Source: Neptunicoccus cionae
GTDB lineage: Bacteria > Pseudomonadota > Alphaproteobacteria > Rhodobacterales > Rhodobacteraceae
Direction: 5' to 3'
Assembly (NCBI RefSeq): GCF_002860325.1
Contig: NZ_PKOJ01000003.1
Span: forward strand, 186,001-250,000
Length of the DNA: 64,000 nucleotides
A program made the translations under genes and the position numbers. Below, piece after piece: positions 32,970 to 42,440 of the stretch (positions are counted from its first letter, which is position 1; the number at the start of each line of letters is the position of its first letter). The notes below the pieces were generated by a model. That model had not been told where the DNA came from, searched no databases, and saw only the letters and a list, made by a program, of their open reading frames with translations.

Positions 32970-33734
32970 CTAGCCGATCCGGCCCATAATATAATTTTGT
33001 GTGCGTTCGTCTTCGGGAGAGGTGAAAATCGATTTCGTCGCTCCGCTTTCCACCAATTCTCCAAGATGGAAGAAGGCTGTGCGCTGGGACACCCGTGCGG
33101 CCTGCTGCATCGAGTGGGTCACGATGACGATTGTAAAGTTGTTGCGCAACTCGTCGATCAGTTCTTCGATGATCGCCGTGGCAATCGGATCGAGCGCCGA
33201 ACAGGGTTCGTCCATAAGGACGACTTGGGGCTTAACCGCGATCGTACGCGCGATACACAGACGCTGTTGCTGCCCGCCGGACAGGCCGGTGCCGGGCTGG
33301 TCCAGCCGGTCCTTCACCTCTTTCCACAAGCCTGCTTTGATCAGCGACCATTCCACGATTTCATCCATATCCGTTTTGGATTTTGCCAAACCGTGAATTT
33401 TCGGACCGTAGGCCACATTTTCATAGATGGATTTCGGGAAGGGGTTCGGTTTCTGGAACACCATCCCTACTTTGGCACGCAGGGCAACCACGTCCACTTC
33501 AGGGGCATAAATGTCCTGCCCCTTGATGGTGATGCTGCCCTCAACACGGCAGATGTCCACCAGATCGTTCATCCGGTTGATGCTGCGCAGGAAGGTGGAT
33601 TTACCACAGCCCGAAGGGCCGATCAGCGAAGTGACTTTATTCTCCGGTATATCCAGATTGATTTTGTTGAGCGCCTGCTTCTCACCGTAAAAGACATCAA
33701 CGTCTTTTGCCGAAATGATGGCTGTCTTGGACAT
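32970..33734 (-). CDS. pstB: Phosphate ABC transporter ATP-binding protein PstB
   Basis: A 254-residue ATPase. Walker A is [14 protein letters not shown], the signature is [14 protein letters not shown] and Walker B is [13 protein letters not shown]. The [19 protein letters not shown] start is typical PstB. It drives high-affinity phosphate uptake with PstSCA. The ATG at 33734 is chosen because it gives the family start (MSKTAIIS) and lies 4 nt after the pstA stop; the longer frame to 33779 would overlap pstA. Confidence 0.96.
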   Translation of the reverse strand: MSKTAIISAKDVDVFYGEKQALNKINLDIPENKVTSLIGPSGCGKSTFLRSINRMNDLVDICRVEGSITIKGQDIYAPEVDVVALRAKVGMVFQKPNPFPKSIYENVAYGPKIHGLAKSKTDMDEIVEWSLIKAGLWKEVKDRLDQPGTGLSGGQQQRLCIARTIAVKPQVVLMDEPCSALDPIATAIIEELIDELRNNFTIVIVTHSMQQAARVSQRTAFFHLGELVESGATKSIFTSPEDERTQNYIMGRIG

Positions 33735-33738
33735 ATTC

Positions 33739-34995
33739 TTAGAACCTTTTTTCGAACCGGCGGCGCAAGACGATTGCAAGCAGGTTCATCGTTATCAAGA
33801 AGAGCAGCAAGACAATGATTGCTGCGGATGTTTTTTCAAGGAAGGCCCGTTCGGGCGCGTCTGCCCAGAGGAAAATCTGCACTGGAAGCGCAGTTGCCGG
33901 TTCCAGAATGGACTGGGGCACATCTACGATAAAGGCCACCATGCCGATCATCAGCAGCGGCGCGGTTTCACCCAAAGCCTGCGCCATTCCAACGATTGTA
34001 CCGGTCATGATACCGGGCAGTGCCAGTGGTGCTACGTGATGGAATGTCGCCTGAACAGGGCTTGCACCCATGCCAAGTGCCGCTTCACGGATAGAAGGTG
34101 GTACTGCCCGCAGGCTGGCCCGCGCCGCAATAATGATCGTAGGCAATGTCATAAGGGACAGCACCAGACCGCCAACCAGCGGAGAAGAGCGCGGCATTCC
34201 GAATGTGTTCAGCAGCATGGACAGGCCAAGCAACCCGAACACAATCGAAGGCACCGCTGCAAGGTTGTTGATATTCACCTCGATGATGTCGGAGAAACGG
34301 TTCTTGGGGGCAAATTCTTCCAGATAGATTGCTGCAAGGATACCCACCGGGAAAGAGAAACAGAAGCAAACCAGAAGGGTAAGAGCCGAACCGACAAGCG
34401 CGCTCAGAATACCGGCAAGTTCGGGTTCGCGGCTGTCACCATTCGTAAAGAACGACCAGTTGAATCCCCGTTTCACATCGCCGTCCGCAAGCAGCGTATC
34501 AATCCAGCCGATTTCCTGATCGCTCAGCCGGCGTTCGGATTCATCGACAGTCCGATCCACAGTACCTTTCAGCAGGATATCGAAATCATCAGATGCACGG
34601 AACCAGACCCGTACTTCCCCGCCAAGCTTGTCGGGGTTCGCAAGGACAAACCGCTCCAGCTCAAACCCCGCATCATTTGACACAAGACCATAAAGCTTGC
34701 GCCGGTCAGCCCGTTTGGTGGCTTCGGGAAAGCGGGCCTTCAGCGCGTCTTTCACGATCTTCTCGAAGCGGGCGTCCTGAGGATTGGCAGGATCGACGGC
34801 TTCGGGGCCAAGATCCACAACAATGGCGACATCCGTGGTCGTGAACGCACCGGAGCCTTTGTAAAGGATCGAGCCGACCATCACGACAAGAAAAGCCAGA
34901 GAAGCAAAGATCGCGCCGCGACCGTACCACTGGAACCGCTTTTCAGCCGATTTTCGGGATTTCAGCTGGGATGAGGGTGTGATGAAATCAGTCAT
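33739..34995 (-). CDS. pstA: Phosphate ABC transporter permease PstA
   Basis: A 418-residue permease, longer than the 290-300 residues of E. coli PstA. A large extracytoplasmic insert of about 120 residues follows the first TM helix (after [13 protein letters not shown]). Long PstA forms are common in this bacterial group. The core has [20 protein letters not shown], and the EAA loop is [20 protein letters not shown]. The ATG at 34995 overlaps the pstC stop by 8 nt; a longer in-frame start at 35034 would overlap pstC by 47 nt. Confidence 0.93.
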   Translation of the reverse strand: MTDFITPSSQLKSRKSAEKRFQWYGRGAIFASLAFLVVMVGSILYKGSGAFTTTDVAIVVDLGPEAVDPANPQDARFEKIVKDALKARFPEATKRADRRKLYGLVSNDAGFELERFVLANPDKLGGEVRVWFRASDDFDILLKGTVDRTVDESERRLSDQEIGWIDTLLADGDVKRGFNWSFFTNGDSREPELAGILSALVGSALTLLVCFCFSFPVGILAAIYLEEFAPKNRFSDIIEVNINNLAAVPSIVFGLLGLSMLLNTFGMPRSSPLVGGLVLSLMTLPTIIIAARASLRAVPPSIREAALGMGASPVQATFHHVAPLALPGIMTGTIVGMAQALGETAPLLMIGMVAFIVDVPQSILEPATALPVQIFLWADAPERAFLEKTSAAIIVLLLFLITMNLLAIVLRRRFEKRF

Positions 34996-35947
34996 ATTGT
35001 TCCTGATATTTTCTGACAATGCGCAGTGCGACAACGTTCAGCACCAGCGTTGTAACAAACAGCACAAGACCAAGAGCGAAAGCTGACAGGGTTTTGGCAC
35101 TGTCAAATTCCTGATCGCCGGTCAAAAGTGCAACGATCTGTGCGGTAATCGTGGTGACAGCTTCCAGTGGATTGGCCGTCAGATTTGCTGCTAGCCCCGC
35201 TGCCATCACAACAATCATGGTTTCGCCGATCGCGCGGCTTGCTGCCAGCAAAAGCGAACCGGCTATTCCCGGAATGGCCGAAGGCAGCACAACCTTGCGA
35301 ATGGTTTCGGAATGGGTTGCCCCCATCCCGAGCGACGCATCACGCATGGCCTGTGGCACTGCGTTAATCACATCATCGGACAAAGAGGAAATCAGCGGAA
35401 TGATCATAATTCCCATGACCAAACCTGCGGCCAGTGCGCTCTCGGATGAAACGTTAAGCCCGACGCTCTCACCGCCGGCACGCAACAGCGGAGCAACAGT
35501 CAGGGCCGCGAAGAAACCGTAAACCACGGTCGGGATACCTGCGAGGATCTCCAGAGCGGGTTTGATAAGATTGCGGCTGCGCTTGCTGGCGTATTCCGAC
35601 AGATAAATCGCCGAAAGCAATCCGAGCGGTGTCGCAACACACATGGCAATGAACGAAATCAGAAGTGTCCCGGTAATCAGCGGAACTGCCCCGAAGGCGC
35701 CTTCGGCGGCCACCTGATCGGCACGCAACGCAGTTTGCGGGCTCCACTGGGTCCCAAACAAGAAATCTGTCAGGGGAATACGTTCAAAAAAGCGGAAAGC
35801 CTCGAACAGGAGAGACAAAACAATGCCCACTGTGACGGCAACCGCCACCAGTGAGCACAGGATCAACACCCCCATAACAAAAAGTTCAAACCCTTTTTTA
35901 CGTTGGGAATGAACCAGATCGATGGTCGCGCTATCAGAATTGGCCAT
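34988..35947 (-). CDS. pstC: Phosphate ABC transporter permease PstC
   Basis: A 319-residue permease with six predicted TM helices. The EAA loop is QAMRDASLGMGATHSETIRK, with IPGIAGSLLLAASRAIGETM following. AAGGAT lies before the ATG at good spacing. It follows pstS after a 65-nt gap that contains a strong stem-loop and precedes pstA with an 8-nt overlap. It forms the phosphate channel with PstA. Confidence 0.94.
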   Translation of the reverse strand: MANSDSATIDLVHSQRKKGFELFVMGVLILCSLVAVAVTVGIVLSLLFEAFRFFERIPLTDFLFGTQWSPQTALRADQVAAEGAFGAVPLITGTLLISFIAMCVATPLGLLSAIYLSEYASKRSRNLIKPALEILAGIPTVVYGFFAALTVAPLLRAGGESVGLNVSSESALAAGLVMGIMIIPLISSLSDDVINAVPQAMRDASLGMGATHSETIRKVVLPSAIPGIAGSLLLAASRAIGETMIVVMAAGLAANLTANPLEAVTTITAQIVALLTGDQEFDSAKTLSAFALGLVLFVTTLVLNVVALRIVRKYQEQYD

Positions 35948-35973
35948 GTGCCATATCCTTTGGTCTTGGGGAT

Positions 35974-35997
35974 GGGGCGCCCGTTACTGGGCGCCCC
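35974..35997 (-). other. Stem-loop between pstS and pstC
   Basis: A perfect 9-bp GC stem (GGGGCGCCC / GGGCGCCCC) with a 6-nt loop lies 15 nt after the pstS stop and has no T-run. Such hairpins between a binding-protein gene and its permease commonly protect the upstream message and lower downstream expression. Confidence 0.7.
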
Positions 35998-36012
35998 GTT
36001 TAGTCGTGTCGA

Positions 36013-37047
36013 TTACATCGACAGGTTCATCAGACCGTTGATCGCTTTCGCGCCTTCTTCACGCTCTGCGTCGGTCATCGGGATCAGACCCTTGTCTGCA
36101 AGGTAGCCTTCTTCACCCCATGCATCTTCGGAAGTGAACTCGGCCAGGAACTGCTCAATGCCTGGAACTTCACCAACGTGAGCTTTTTTCACGTAGAAGT
36201 ACAAGGAACGGGATACAGGGTAGTCACCTTCGGCAATCAGTTCGAATTCAGGTGCAACACCGTCGATCATGGCGCCCTGAACCGCGTCGGAGTTCTGCTC
36301 GAGGAAGGAGTAGCCGAAGATACCAAAGGCATCAGGGTTGGCTTGCAGCTTTTGAACAATCAGGTTGTCGTTCTCGCCGGCTTCCACATAAACACCGTCT
36401 TCGCGGATGGTGTGGCACAGAGTTTTATAGGCGTCGGAGTCTGTTTTTTTCAGGTCATTTACCCAATCAACAGTCTTACAACCGCCTTCCATGGCCAGCT
36501 CTACGAAAGCGTCCCGTGTACCGGATGTTGGTGGCGGGCCCAGAACCTCGATCTTGACAGCTGGCAGCTCGGGGTTGATTTCGTTCCACATTGTGTATGG
36601 GTTTGGCTTGGTTTCACCGGCTTCACCAGGAACGTCCTTGGCCAGCGCCATGAACAGATCGCCCAGAGAGATCGACAGCTGGTCAGAGTCTTTGGAGTTG
36701 GCCAGTACGATGCCGTCGTAACCGATTTTGGCTTCGACGATGTCTGTTACACCATTTTCAGCACAGGTTTTGACTTCGGATTCTTTAATCCGGCGGGAAG
36801 CGTTTGTGATGTCCGGTGTGTCTTCGCCAACACCCGCACAAAACAGTTTCAGACCGCCGCCGGAGCCTGTGGACTCTACAACAGGGGTTTTGAATTCGGT
36901 GGATTTACCAAAGCGTTCTGCAACAGTTGTCGAGAACGGAAATACTGTAGAAGATCCGACAATTTTGATTTGATCACGGGCGAAAGCAGGCGCAGCAGCA
37001 GCGGTAGCCAGTGCAATCGCGGATACGCAAAGCGTTTTTGTAAACAT
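36013..37047 (-). CDS. pstS: Phosphate ABC transporter substrate-binding protein PstS
   Basis: A 344-residue periplasmic protein. The signal peptide (FTKTLCVSAIALATAAAAPA) is followed by the phosphate-binding start IKIVGSSTVFPFS. Phosphate-contact elements ESTGSGGGLKLFCAG and GPPPTSGTRDAFVELA are present. The ATG at 37047 (MFTKTL) is preferred over upstream ATGs at 37062 and 37056 because GGGA lies upstream of it and those have no ribosome site. It is the first gene of the leftward pst operon, behind a Pho box. Confidence 0.93.
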   Translation of the reverse strand: MFTKTLCVSAIALATAAAAPAFARDQIKIVGSSTVFPFSTTVAERFGKSTEFKTPVVESTGSGGGLKLFCAGVGEDTPDITNASRRIKESEVKTCAENGVTDIVEAKIGYDGIVLANSKDSDQLSISLGDLFMALAKDVPGEAGETKPNPYTMWNEINPELPAVKIEVLGPPPTSGTRDAFVELAMEGGCKTVDWVNDLKKTDSDAYKTLCHTIREDGVYVEAGENDNLIVQKLQANPDAFGIFGYSFLEQNSDAVQGAMIDGVAPEFELIAEGDYPVSRSLYFYVKKAHVGEVPGIEQFLAEFTSEDAWGEEGYLADKGLIPMTDAEREEGAKAINGLMNLSM

Positions 37048-37109
37048 GAGGTCCATTCCCATTTTTTCATACGGTCCGATTCGTCTCGGATGAGGCGGTG
37101 ATACGCAGC

Positions 37110-37175
37110 CGATATGACGCTCATATTTCAGTTATGTGACAGTTGTTCCGCGCTTATGTAACAGTTTCATGACGC
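37110..37175 (-). promoter_or_regulatory. PhoB-binding Pho box array upstream of pstS
   Basis: Six contiguous 11-nt units on the minus strand: GCGTCATGAAA, CTGTTACATAA, GCGCGGAACAA, CTGTCACATAA, CTGAAATATGA and GCGTCATATCG. Five keep the CTGTCAT-like 7-mer followed by an A/T-rich 4-mer; the third is degenerate. The 11-nt phase matches the direct-repeat spacing bound by PhoB dimers. The array ends about 60 bp before the pstS start. Confidence 0.8.
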
Positions 37176-37203
37176 ACTTTTTGGTCCGAAACGGTCTATC
37201 CCT

Positions 37204-37677
37204 TTAGAAAGCAGGGTTTTGTCCCGCATCCTTGACCGACTCCATCGACACATGGGTCGAACTATTTGCAACATGGGGCAGGTTGGAAATGACCTCACCA
37301 AGAATCGCCCGATAGCTTTTGATGTCACTGGTGCGCACTTTCAAAAGGTAATCAAAGGCGCCCGCAATCATATGGCACTCTTCAATCTCTGTAACGGCTC
37401 CGACTGCCGCGTTGAAGGATTGCAAAGCCGCCTCCCGCGTATCCGACAGCGTAACCTCGACAAAGGCGATGTGATCCAGCCCCAGCTTGTCCAGATCCAG
37501 TACAGCCCGGAACCCGCGGATGTATCCGGTTTCGCGCAACCGCTTGACCCGCAACTGGCAGGGCGTCTTGGACAACCCCACCAAAGCTGCCAGTTCGGTG
37601 ATCGCCATGCGCCCGTCCCTGTGCAATGCCGCAAGGATCTTTCGATCAAATCCGTCTAATTGCCCATCAGATGTCAT
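37204..37677 (-). CDS. putR: Lrp/AsnC-family regulator PutR
   Basis: A 157-residue Lrp-type regulator. The N-terminal helix-turn-helix (LDGFDRKILAALHRDGRMAI, then LAALVGLSKTPCQLRVKRL) is followed by the RAM ligand-binding domain (FVEVTLSDTREAALQSF; ECHMIAGAFDYLLKVRT). It is divergent from putA, the place of PutR, the proline-responsive activator of putA in Rhodobacter and Agrobacterium. The 132-bp shared region should hold its operator. Confidence 0.88.
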   Translation of the reverse strand: MTSDGQLDGFDRKILAALHRDGRMAITELAALVGLSKTPCQLRVKRLRETGYIRGFRAVLDLDKLGLDHIAFVEVTLSDTREAALQSFNAAVGAVTEIEECHMIAGAFDYLLKVRTSDIKSYRAILGEVISNLPHVANSSTHVSMESVKDAGQNPAF

Positions 37678-37809
37678 CCTGAAACCCTTTTGACCTGATT
37701 TTATCCCTCTATTTGGATCATTTCGGGATCGGGAACAATAACATTAGGCAATCTGCCCAAAGCAAACGTGATATTATCATCTCAGCATAACTCTTTCAGG
37801 TGAAACGCC

Positions 37810-40800
37810 ATGACCTCCCTTACCCAATTGCGCCAGAACATCCGTGACCTGCACCTTGCAGATGAAGACCGTATCCTGACAGACCTGCAAACCAGCAGCG
37901 CGATTCCGGATGCAACAAAAAAGGCCGCCGCCGATCGCGCCTGCACTCTGGTCAAAGACATTCGCAGCAGTGGTGACACGGGTATGATGGAAGTGTTCAT
38001 GGCGGAATACGGCCTGTCCACAGATGAAGGCATCGCGCTGATGTGTCTGGCCGAAGCCCTGTTGCGGGTGCCGGATTCCGAAACCGTAGATGCGCTGATC
38101 GAGGATAAAATCGCCCCTTCAGATTGGGGCAGCCATCTGGGGAAATCTTCCTCCTCTCTGGTGAATGCCTCTACATGGGCGTTGATGCTGACGGGCAAGG
38201 TGCTCCACGATGAAGAACCCGGCATTGCCGCCACTCTGAAATCCGCCGTGCGCCGTCTGGGGGAACCTGTGATCCGCACCGCTGTCTCCCGCGCCATGCG
38301 GGAGTTGGGCGCCCAATTCGTATTGGGCCAAACCATCAAGGAAGCCGTCTCCCGCGGCAATGCCAAGGCCCGCAAAGGCTTTACTTATTCCTATGACATG
38401 CTGGGTGAGGCTGCGCTGACTGCAAAAGACGCGGACAAGTTTTATGACAGCTACGCCGATGCCATCACTCAACTGGCAAAACATTGCAAATCCGATGACA
38501 TCCGCGAAAATCCGGGCATCTCGATCAAACTCTCTGCCCTGCACCCCCGCTATGAAGTGGGCCAGAGCGAGCGCGTCATGCGCGAGTTGACCGCCTCCAC
38601 CCGCCGCCTGGCCCGAATGGCCCGCAAGGCCCGTATGGGCTTTAACATCGACGCCGAAGAAGCAGACCGTCTGGATCTGTCCCTTGACGTCATCGAAGCC
38701 GTGCTGCGTGATCCCGATCTGGCCGGATGGGACGGGTTTGGCGTGGTGGTCCAAGCCTTCGGGAAGCGCTGCTCTGCGGTGCTTGACTGGCTCTACCAGC
38801 TTTCCAGCGATCTGGACCGCAAGATCATGGTGCGTCTGGTGAAAGGGGCCTATTGGGATACGGAAATCAAACGGGCGCAAGTGGAAGGCACTGCCGGTTT
38901 CCCCGTATTCACCCGAAAGGTTGCAACGGACGTGGCCTATATCTGCAACGCTAAAAAGTTGCTGGGAATGACAGACCGGATCTATCCGCAGTTCGCCACC
39001 CATAACGCCCACACCGTCGCCGCCATTCTGGAAATGGCCGAGGACAAGACAAACTTTGAATTCCAGCGCCTGCACGGTATGGGCGAGGCGCTCCACGATA
39101 TTGTCCTGAAGAACGAAGGCACCCGCTGCCGAATTTACGCCCCAGTGGGCGCCCATCGGGACCTGCTGGCCTATCTGGTGCGCCGCCTTTTGGAAAACGG
39201 TGCGAACTCCAGCTTTGTGAACCAGATTATTGACGAAAACACTCCGCCAGAAGAGGTCGCCGCCGATCCTTTTGCAGCGCTCGCCACAACACCCCACAGC
39301 CCTGTCGCCCTGCCAGTCGATATCTTTGCCCCCCGCAAAAACTCGCGCGGATGGGATTTGCACGATCTGGACGATCTGGCGGAAATCGACGCGGCCCGCA
39401 CCCCGTTTCTGGATCATCAATGGCAAGGTAATCCGCTGCTGGTGGCCGATGTGCAGGGGCAGGAAACCCTTGAGGTCACAAATCCGGCCAACCCCGAAGA
39501 TACCGTCGGTCATGTGGTACAGGCCAGCCGAAAAGACGCGGAAACCGCCATCACCAAGGCGCAGGTCTGGACCGTGCCAGCCTCTGAACGGGCCGAGGCC
39601 CTGCGCAAAGCTGCCGACCTTTATGAAGACAACTTCGGAGAGCTTTTTGCGGTTCTGACCCGCGAGGCGGGCAAAACCCCGATGGATGCTATTGCCGAAC
39701 TGCGCGAGGCAGTGGACTTCCTACGCTACTACGCGGATGAGGCCGAACGCCTTGCCCCGACCGAGCCCCGTGGCATTTTTACCTGCATTTCCCCTTGGAA
39801 CTTCCCGCTGGCGATTTTCTCGGGCCAGATCGCAGCCGCTCTTGCAGCCGGAAACGCGGTGCTTGCCAAACCGGCAGAACCCACGTCCCTGACTGCCTTT
39901 ATCGCCGTAACCTTGCTGCACCGCGCAGGCGTGCCCCTGTCGGCGCTGCAGCTGCTGCCCGGACGCGGCCGCGACATCGGGTCGGCGCTGACCGGCAGCC
40001 CGCAGATCAACGGCACCTGTTTTACCGGCTCTACCGCAACTGCCCAGACCATCAACAAATCGCTGGCCGAACACGCCAGCCCCGATGCGCCCCTGATCGC
40101 AGAGACCGGCGGGCTGAACGCGATGATCGTGGACAGCACCGCCCTTCCCGAACAGGCGGTGCGTGACATCATCGCCTCGGGCTTTCAGTCCGCAGGCCAG
40201 CGGTGTTCGGCCCTTCGGGTCCTTTATGTACAGGAAGACGTGGCTGATCCCTTCCTCGAAATGCTTTTCGGGGCGATGGACGAACTGGTCTTGGGCAACC
40301 CGTGGAATTACACCACAGACGTCGGTCCGGTGATTAATGAGGGCGCTGCCAAGGGCATCCGCGACCATATCGCCACCGCCCGCAAGGAGGGCCGCGTGCT
40401 CAAGGAGTTGCGCACGCCCGACACTGGCACCTTTGTTGCACCAACCGTCATCAAGGTGAACGGCATCAAGGATCTGGAACAGGAAATCTTTGGTCCTGTG
40501 ATCCACGTGGCCACCTACCGCGCCGACCAGCTGGACAGGATTGTCGATGACATCAACGACACCGGCTTTGGCCTGACCTTTGGCATGCACTCGCGGATTG
40601 ACGACCGGATTGATCAGGTCACGGCCCGTCTGAATGTTGGAAATATGTATATCAACCGCAACCAGATCGGCGCGATTGTCGGTTCCCAGCCTTTCGGCGG
40701 GGAAGGACTGTCGGGCACCGGACCCAAAGCCGGCGGTCCGAACTATGTCAAACGGTTCACGGCGACCAAAACAACCCACCTGCCCGCCACAGGCGGTGCA

Positions 40801-41280
40801 GCGGCAGATGTGTCAGCCGTGCAATCCGCGCTCGACACGATGAACGCAACCCGCCGCCCGCGCCTGTCCTCCGAACTGTTGCCCGGACCCACGGGCGAAA
40901 GCAACCAGCTCTCAGTCTTTGGGCGGGGCACAGTCCTGTGCCTTGGCCCAACCGCAGAAGCTGCCGACGATCAGGCCCGCATCGCCCGCCAGAACGGGTG
41001 TGCTGCGCTAGAGGTTGCACCGGAAGTTACGAACGGGATCGACGGCACCCTGTCACCGGAGGCCCTGAAAACCCTGCAAGGCTTTGATCTCGTCGCGCTC
41101 TGGTCCGCCCCTGGGGATCAAACCGCCGCCCGCCGCGCCCTCGCCGCACGCACAGGCCGCCTGATCCCACTGGTCACTGGTGACGATCTGGCGGACCGCT
41201 GCAAGCTTGAACGCCACATCTGTATCGACACCACAGCCGCCGGCGGCAACGCCGCCCTGCTCGCCTCGGTGGAAGGGTAA
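37810..41280 (+). CDS. putA: Bifunctional proline dehydrogenase / P5C dehydrogenase PutA
   Basis: A 1156-residue enzyme that oxidises proline to glutamate in two steps. The N-terminal FAD-dependent PRODH barrel includes KLSALHPRYEVGQ, VRLVKGAYWDTEIK and YPQFATHNAHTVA. The C-terminal NAD-dependent domain has the Rossmann ISPWNFPLAIFSGQ, the catalytic-acid loop ETGGLNAMIVD and the catalytic Cys in SAGQRCSALRVLY. No ribbon-helix-helix domain is present, consistent with control by the divergent putR. AGGTGAAA precedes the ATG. A terminator follows. Confidence 0.97.
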   Translation: MTSLTQLRQNIRDLHLADEDRILTDLQTSSAIPDATKKAAADRACTLVKDIRSSGDTGMMEVFMAEYGLSTDEGIALMCLAEALLRVPDSETVDALIEDKIAPSDWGSHLGKSSSSLVNASTWALMLTGKVLHDEEPGIAATLKSAVRRLGEPVIRTAVSRAMRELGAQFVLGQTIKEAVSRGNAKARKGFTYSYDMLGEAALTAKDADKFYDSYADAITQLAKHCKSDDIRENPGISIKLSALHPRYEVGQSERVMRELTASTRRLARMARKARMGFNIDAEEADRLDLSLDVIEAVLRDPDLAGWDGFGVVVQAFGKRCSAVLDWLYQLSSDLDRKIMVRLVKGAYWDTEIKRAQVEGTAGFPVFTRKVATDVAYICNAKKLLGMTDRIYPQFATHNAHTVAAILEMAEDKTNFEFQRLHGMGEALHDIVLKNEGTRCRIYAPVGAHRDLLAYLVRRLLENGANSSFVNQIIDENTPPEEVAADPFAALATTPHSPVALPVDIFAPRKNSRGWDLHDLDDLAEIDAARTPFLDHQWQGNPLLVADVQGQETLEVTNPANPEDTVGHVVQASRKDAETAITKAQVWTVPASERAEALRKAADLYEDNFGELFAVLTREAGKTPMDAIAELREAVDFLRYYADEAERLAPTEPRGIFTCISPWNFPLAIFSGQIAAALAAGNAVLAKPAEPTSLTAFIAVTLLHRAGVPLSALQLLPGRGRDIGSALTGSPQINGTCFTGSTATAQTINKSLAEHASPDAPLIAETGGLNAMIVDSTALPEQAVRDIIASGFQSAGQRCSALRVLYVQEDVADPFLEMLFGAMDELVLGNPWNYTTDVGPVINEGAAKGIRDHIATARKEGRVLKELRTPDTGTFVAPTVIKVNGIKDLEQEIFGPVIHVATYRADQLDRIVDDINDTGFGLTFGMHSRIDDRIDQVTARLNVGNMYINRNQIGAIVGSQPFGGEGLSGTGPKAGGPNYVKRFTATKTTHLPATGGAAADVSAVQSALDTMNATRRPRLSSELLPGPTGESNQLSVFGRGTVLCLGPTAEAADDQARIARQNGCAALEVAPEVTNGIDGTLSPEALKTLQGFDLVALWSAPGDQTAARRALAARTGRLIPLVTGDDLADRCKLERHICIDTTAAGGNAALLASVEG

Positions 41281-41285
41281 ACCCC

Positions 41286-41308
41286 GCTTCCATTTTCTAC
41301 AAATATCC
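41286..41308 (+). repeat. Intergenic repeat family, copy 3 (diverged)
   Basis: GCTTCCATTTTCTACAAATA then TCC, starting 6 nt after the putA stop. It matches the other copies at most positions but has changes in the centre and at the end. Confidence 0.55.
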
Positions 41309-41320
41309 GCGCCGCAGGCA

Positions 41321-41348
41321 TCCCCCTCCCCACGGGAGGGGGATTTTT
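41321..41348 (+). terminator. Rho-independent terminator of putA
   Basis: A 10-bp GC-rich stem (TCCCCCTCCC / GGGAGGGGGA) with a 3-nt loop followed by TTTTT, 41 nt after the putA stop and just before the convergent ocd stop. Confidence 0.88.
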
Positions 41349-41356
41349 CGTGTCGA

Positions 41357-42406
41357 TTATCCGGCCCGCTGGACCATTCCGAACAGATCGCGGGGATCGT
41401 CCGGATCGGCCAGCATGTCGAGATCCTGATAGAACATGGTGTTTTTCAAACGGTCCCGCACATAACGCAGTGCTGAGAAATCCTCGACCGCAAAGCCGAC
41501 ACCGTCAAACAGGGTAATCTGACGGTCCGAGGTCCGGCCCTTGGCGGTGCCGTTGATCACCTGCCACATCTCGGTCACGGCGAAATCCTCCGGCATCTGC
41601 TGAATTTCACCTTCCACCCGGGTCTGGGGCGGGTATTCGACAAACACATCCGAACGCTTGAGGATGTCTGCATGCAGTTCCGTCTTGCCAGGGCAGTCGC
41701 CGCCAATGGCGTTGATGTGCACACCCGCGCCGACCATATTGTCGGTCAAGATGGTGGCGTATTGCTTGTCGGCGGTGCAGGTTGTGATGATCTCTGCCCC
41801 TTCAATCGCCTCTTCGGGTGTCTTGCAGGCGACCAGTTCCAGCCCCTGTCCTTCCAGATTCTTCATCGCTTTGGCCGTGGCGGCGCTGTCGATGTCAAAC
41901 ATGCGCAGTTTCTCTACCCCGACGATGGCTTTCATGGCCAGCGCCTGAAACTCCGATTGCGCACCATTGCCGATCATCGCCATGGTCTTCGCCCCTTTGG
42001 GCGCCAGATGTTTGGCCACCATCGCGCTGGTCGCCGCCGTGCGCAGGGCCGTGAGGATGGTCATTTCCGACAGCAGCACCGGATAGCCGTTGCCCACATT
42101 TGCCAGCAGGCCAAAGGCCGTCACGGTCTGCAAACCCTCTTTGGTGTTCTTAGGGTGGCCGTTTACGTATTTGAAACCGTAAACCTCGCCATCCGAAGTC
42201 GGCATCAGTTCGATCACCCCTTCGGAAGAATGGCTCGCCACGCGGGGGGTTTTGTCAAACAACTCCCAGCGTTTGAAATCTTCCTCGATATAGTCTGCGA
42301 TCTCCGTCAGCATGGTTTCCAGCCCGACGAAATGGATCAACCGCATCATGTTTTCAACGCTGACAAAGGGCACCATGGCGAGCTTTGAAGGGTTAAGTTT
42401 GGTCAT
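41357..42406 (-). CDS. ocd: Ornithine cyclodeaminase
   Basis: A 349-residue NAD-dependent enzyme that converts ornithine to proline and ammonia. Family motifs include the substrate segment GFKYVNGHPKNTKEGLQTV, the NAD-binding MAMIGNGAQSEFQALA and HINAIGGDCPGKTELHADIL. The ATG at 42406 (MTKLNPSKL) has GGAG 8 nt upstream; the ATG two codons earlier is too close to it. It is 34 nt downstream of the arginase gene and convergent with putA, so arginine carbon can flow through ornithine and proline to glutamate within this locus. Confidence 0.93.
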   Translation of the reverse strand: MTKLNPSKLAMVPFVSVENMMRLIHFVGLETMLTEIADYIEEDFKRWELFDKTPRVASHSSEGVIELMPTSDGEVYGFKYVNGHPKNTKEGLQTVTAFGLLANVGNGYPVLLSEMTILTALRTAATSAMVAKHLAPKGAKTMAMIGNGAQSEFQALAMKAIVGVEKLRMFDIDSAATAKAMKNLEGQGLELVACKTPEEAIEGAEIITTCTADKQYATILTDNMVGAGVHINAIGGDCPGKTELHADILKRSDVFVEYPPQTRVEGEIQQMPEDFAVTEMWQVINGTAKGRTSDRQITLFDGVGFAVEDFSALRYVRDRLKNTMFYQDLDMLADPDDPRDLFGMVQRAG

Positions 42407-42440
42407 TTTCATATCTCCAGTCATCTTGTCTTAGGGCGCG

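Noticed and set aside
38119-39513. 464-codon frame opposite putA
   Set aside because: It is a GC-codon shadow; the sense strand encodes the PRODH domain.
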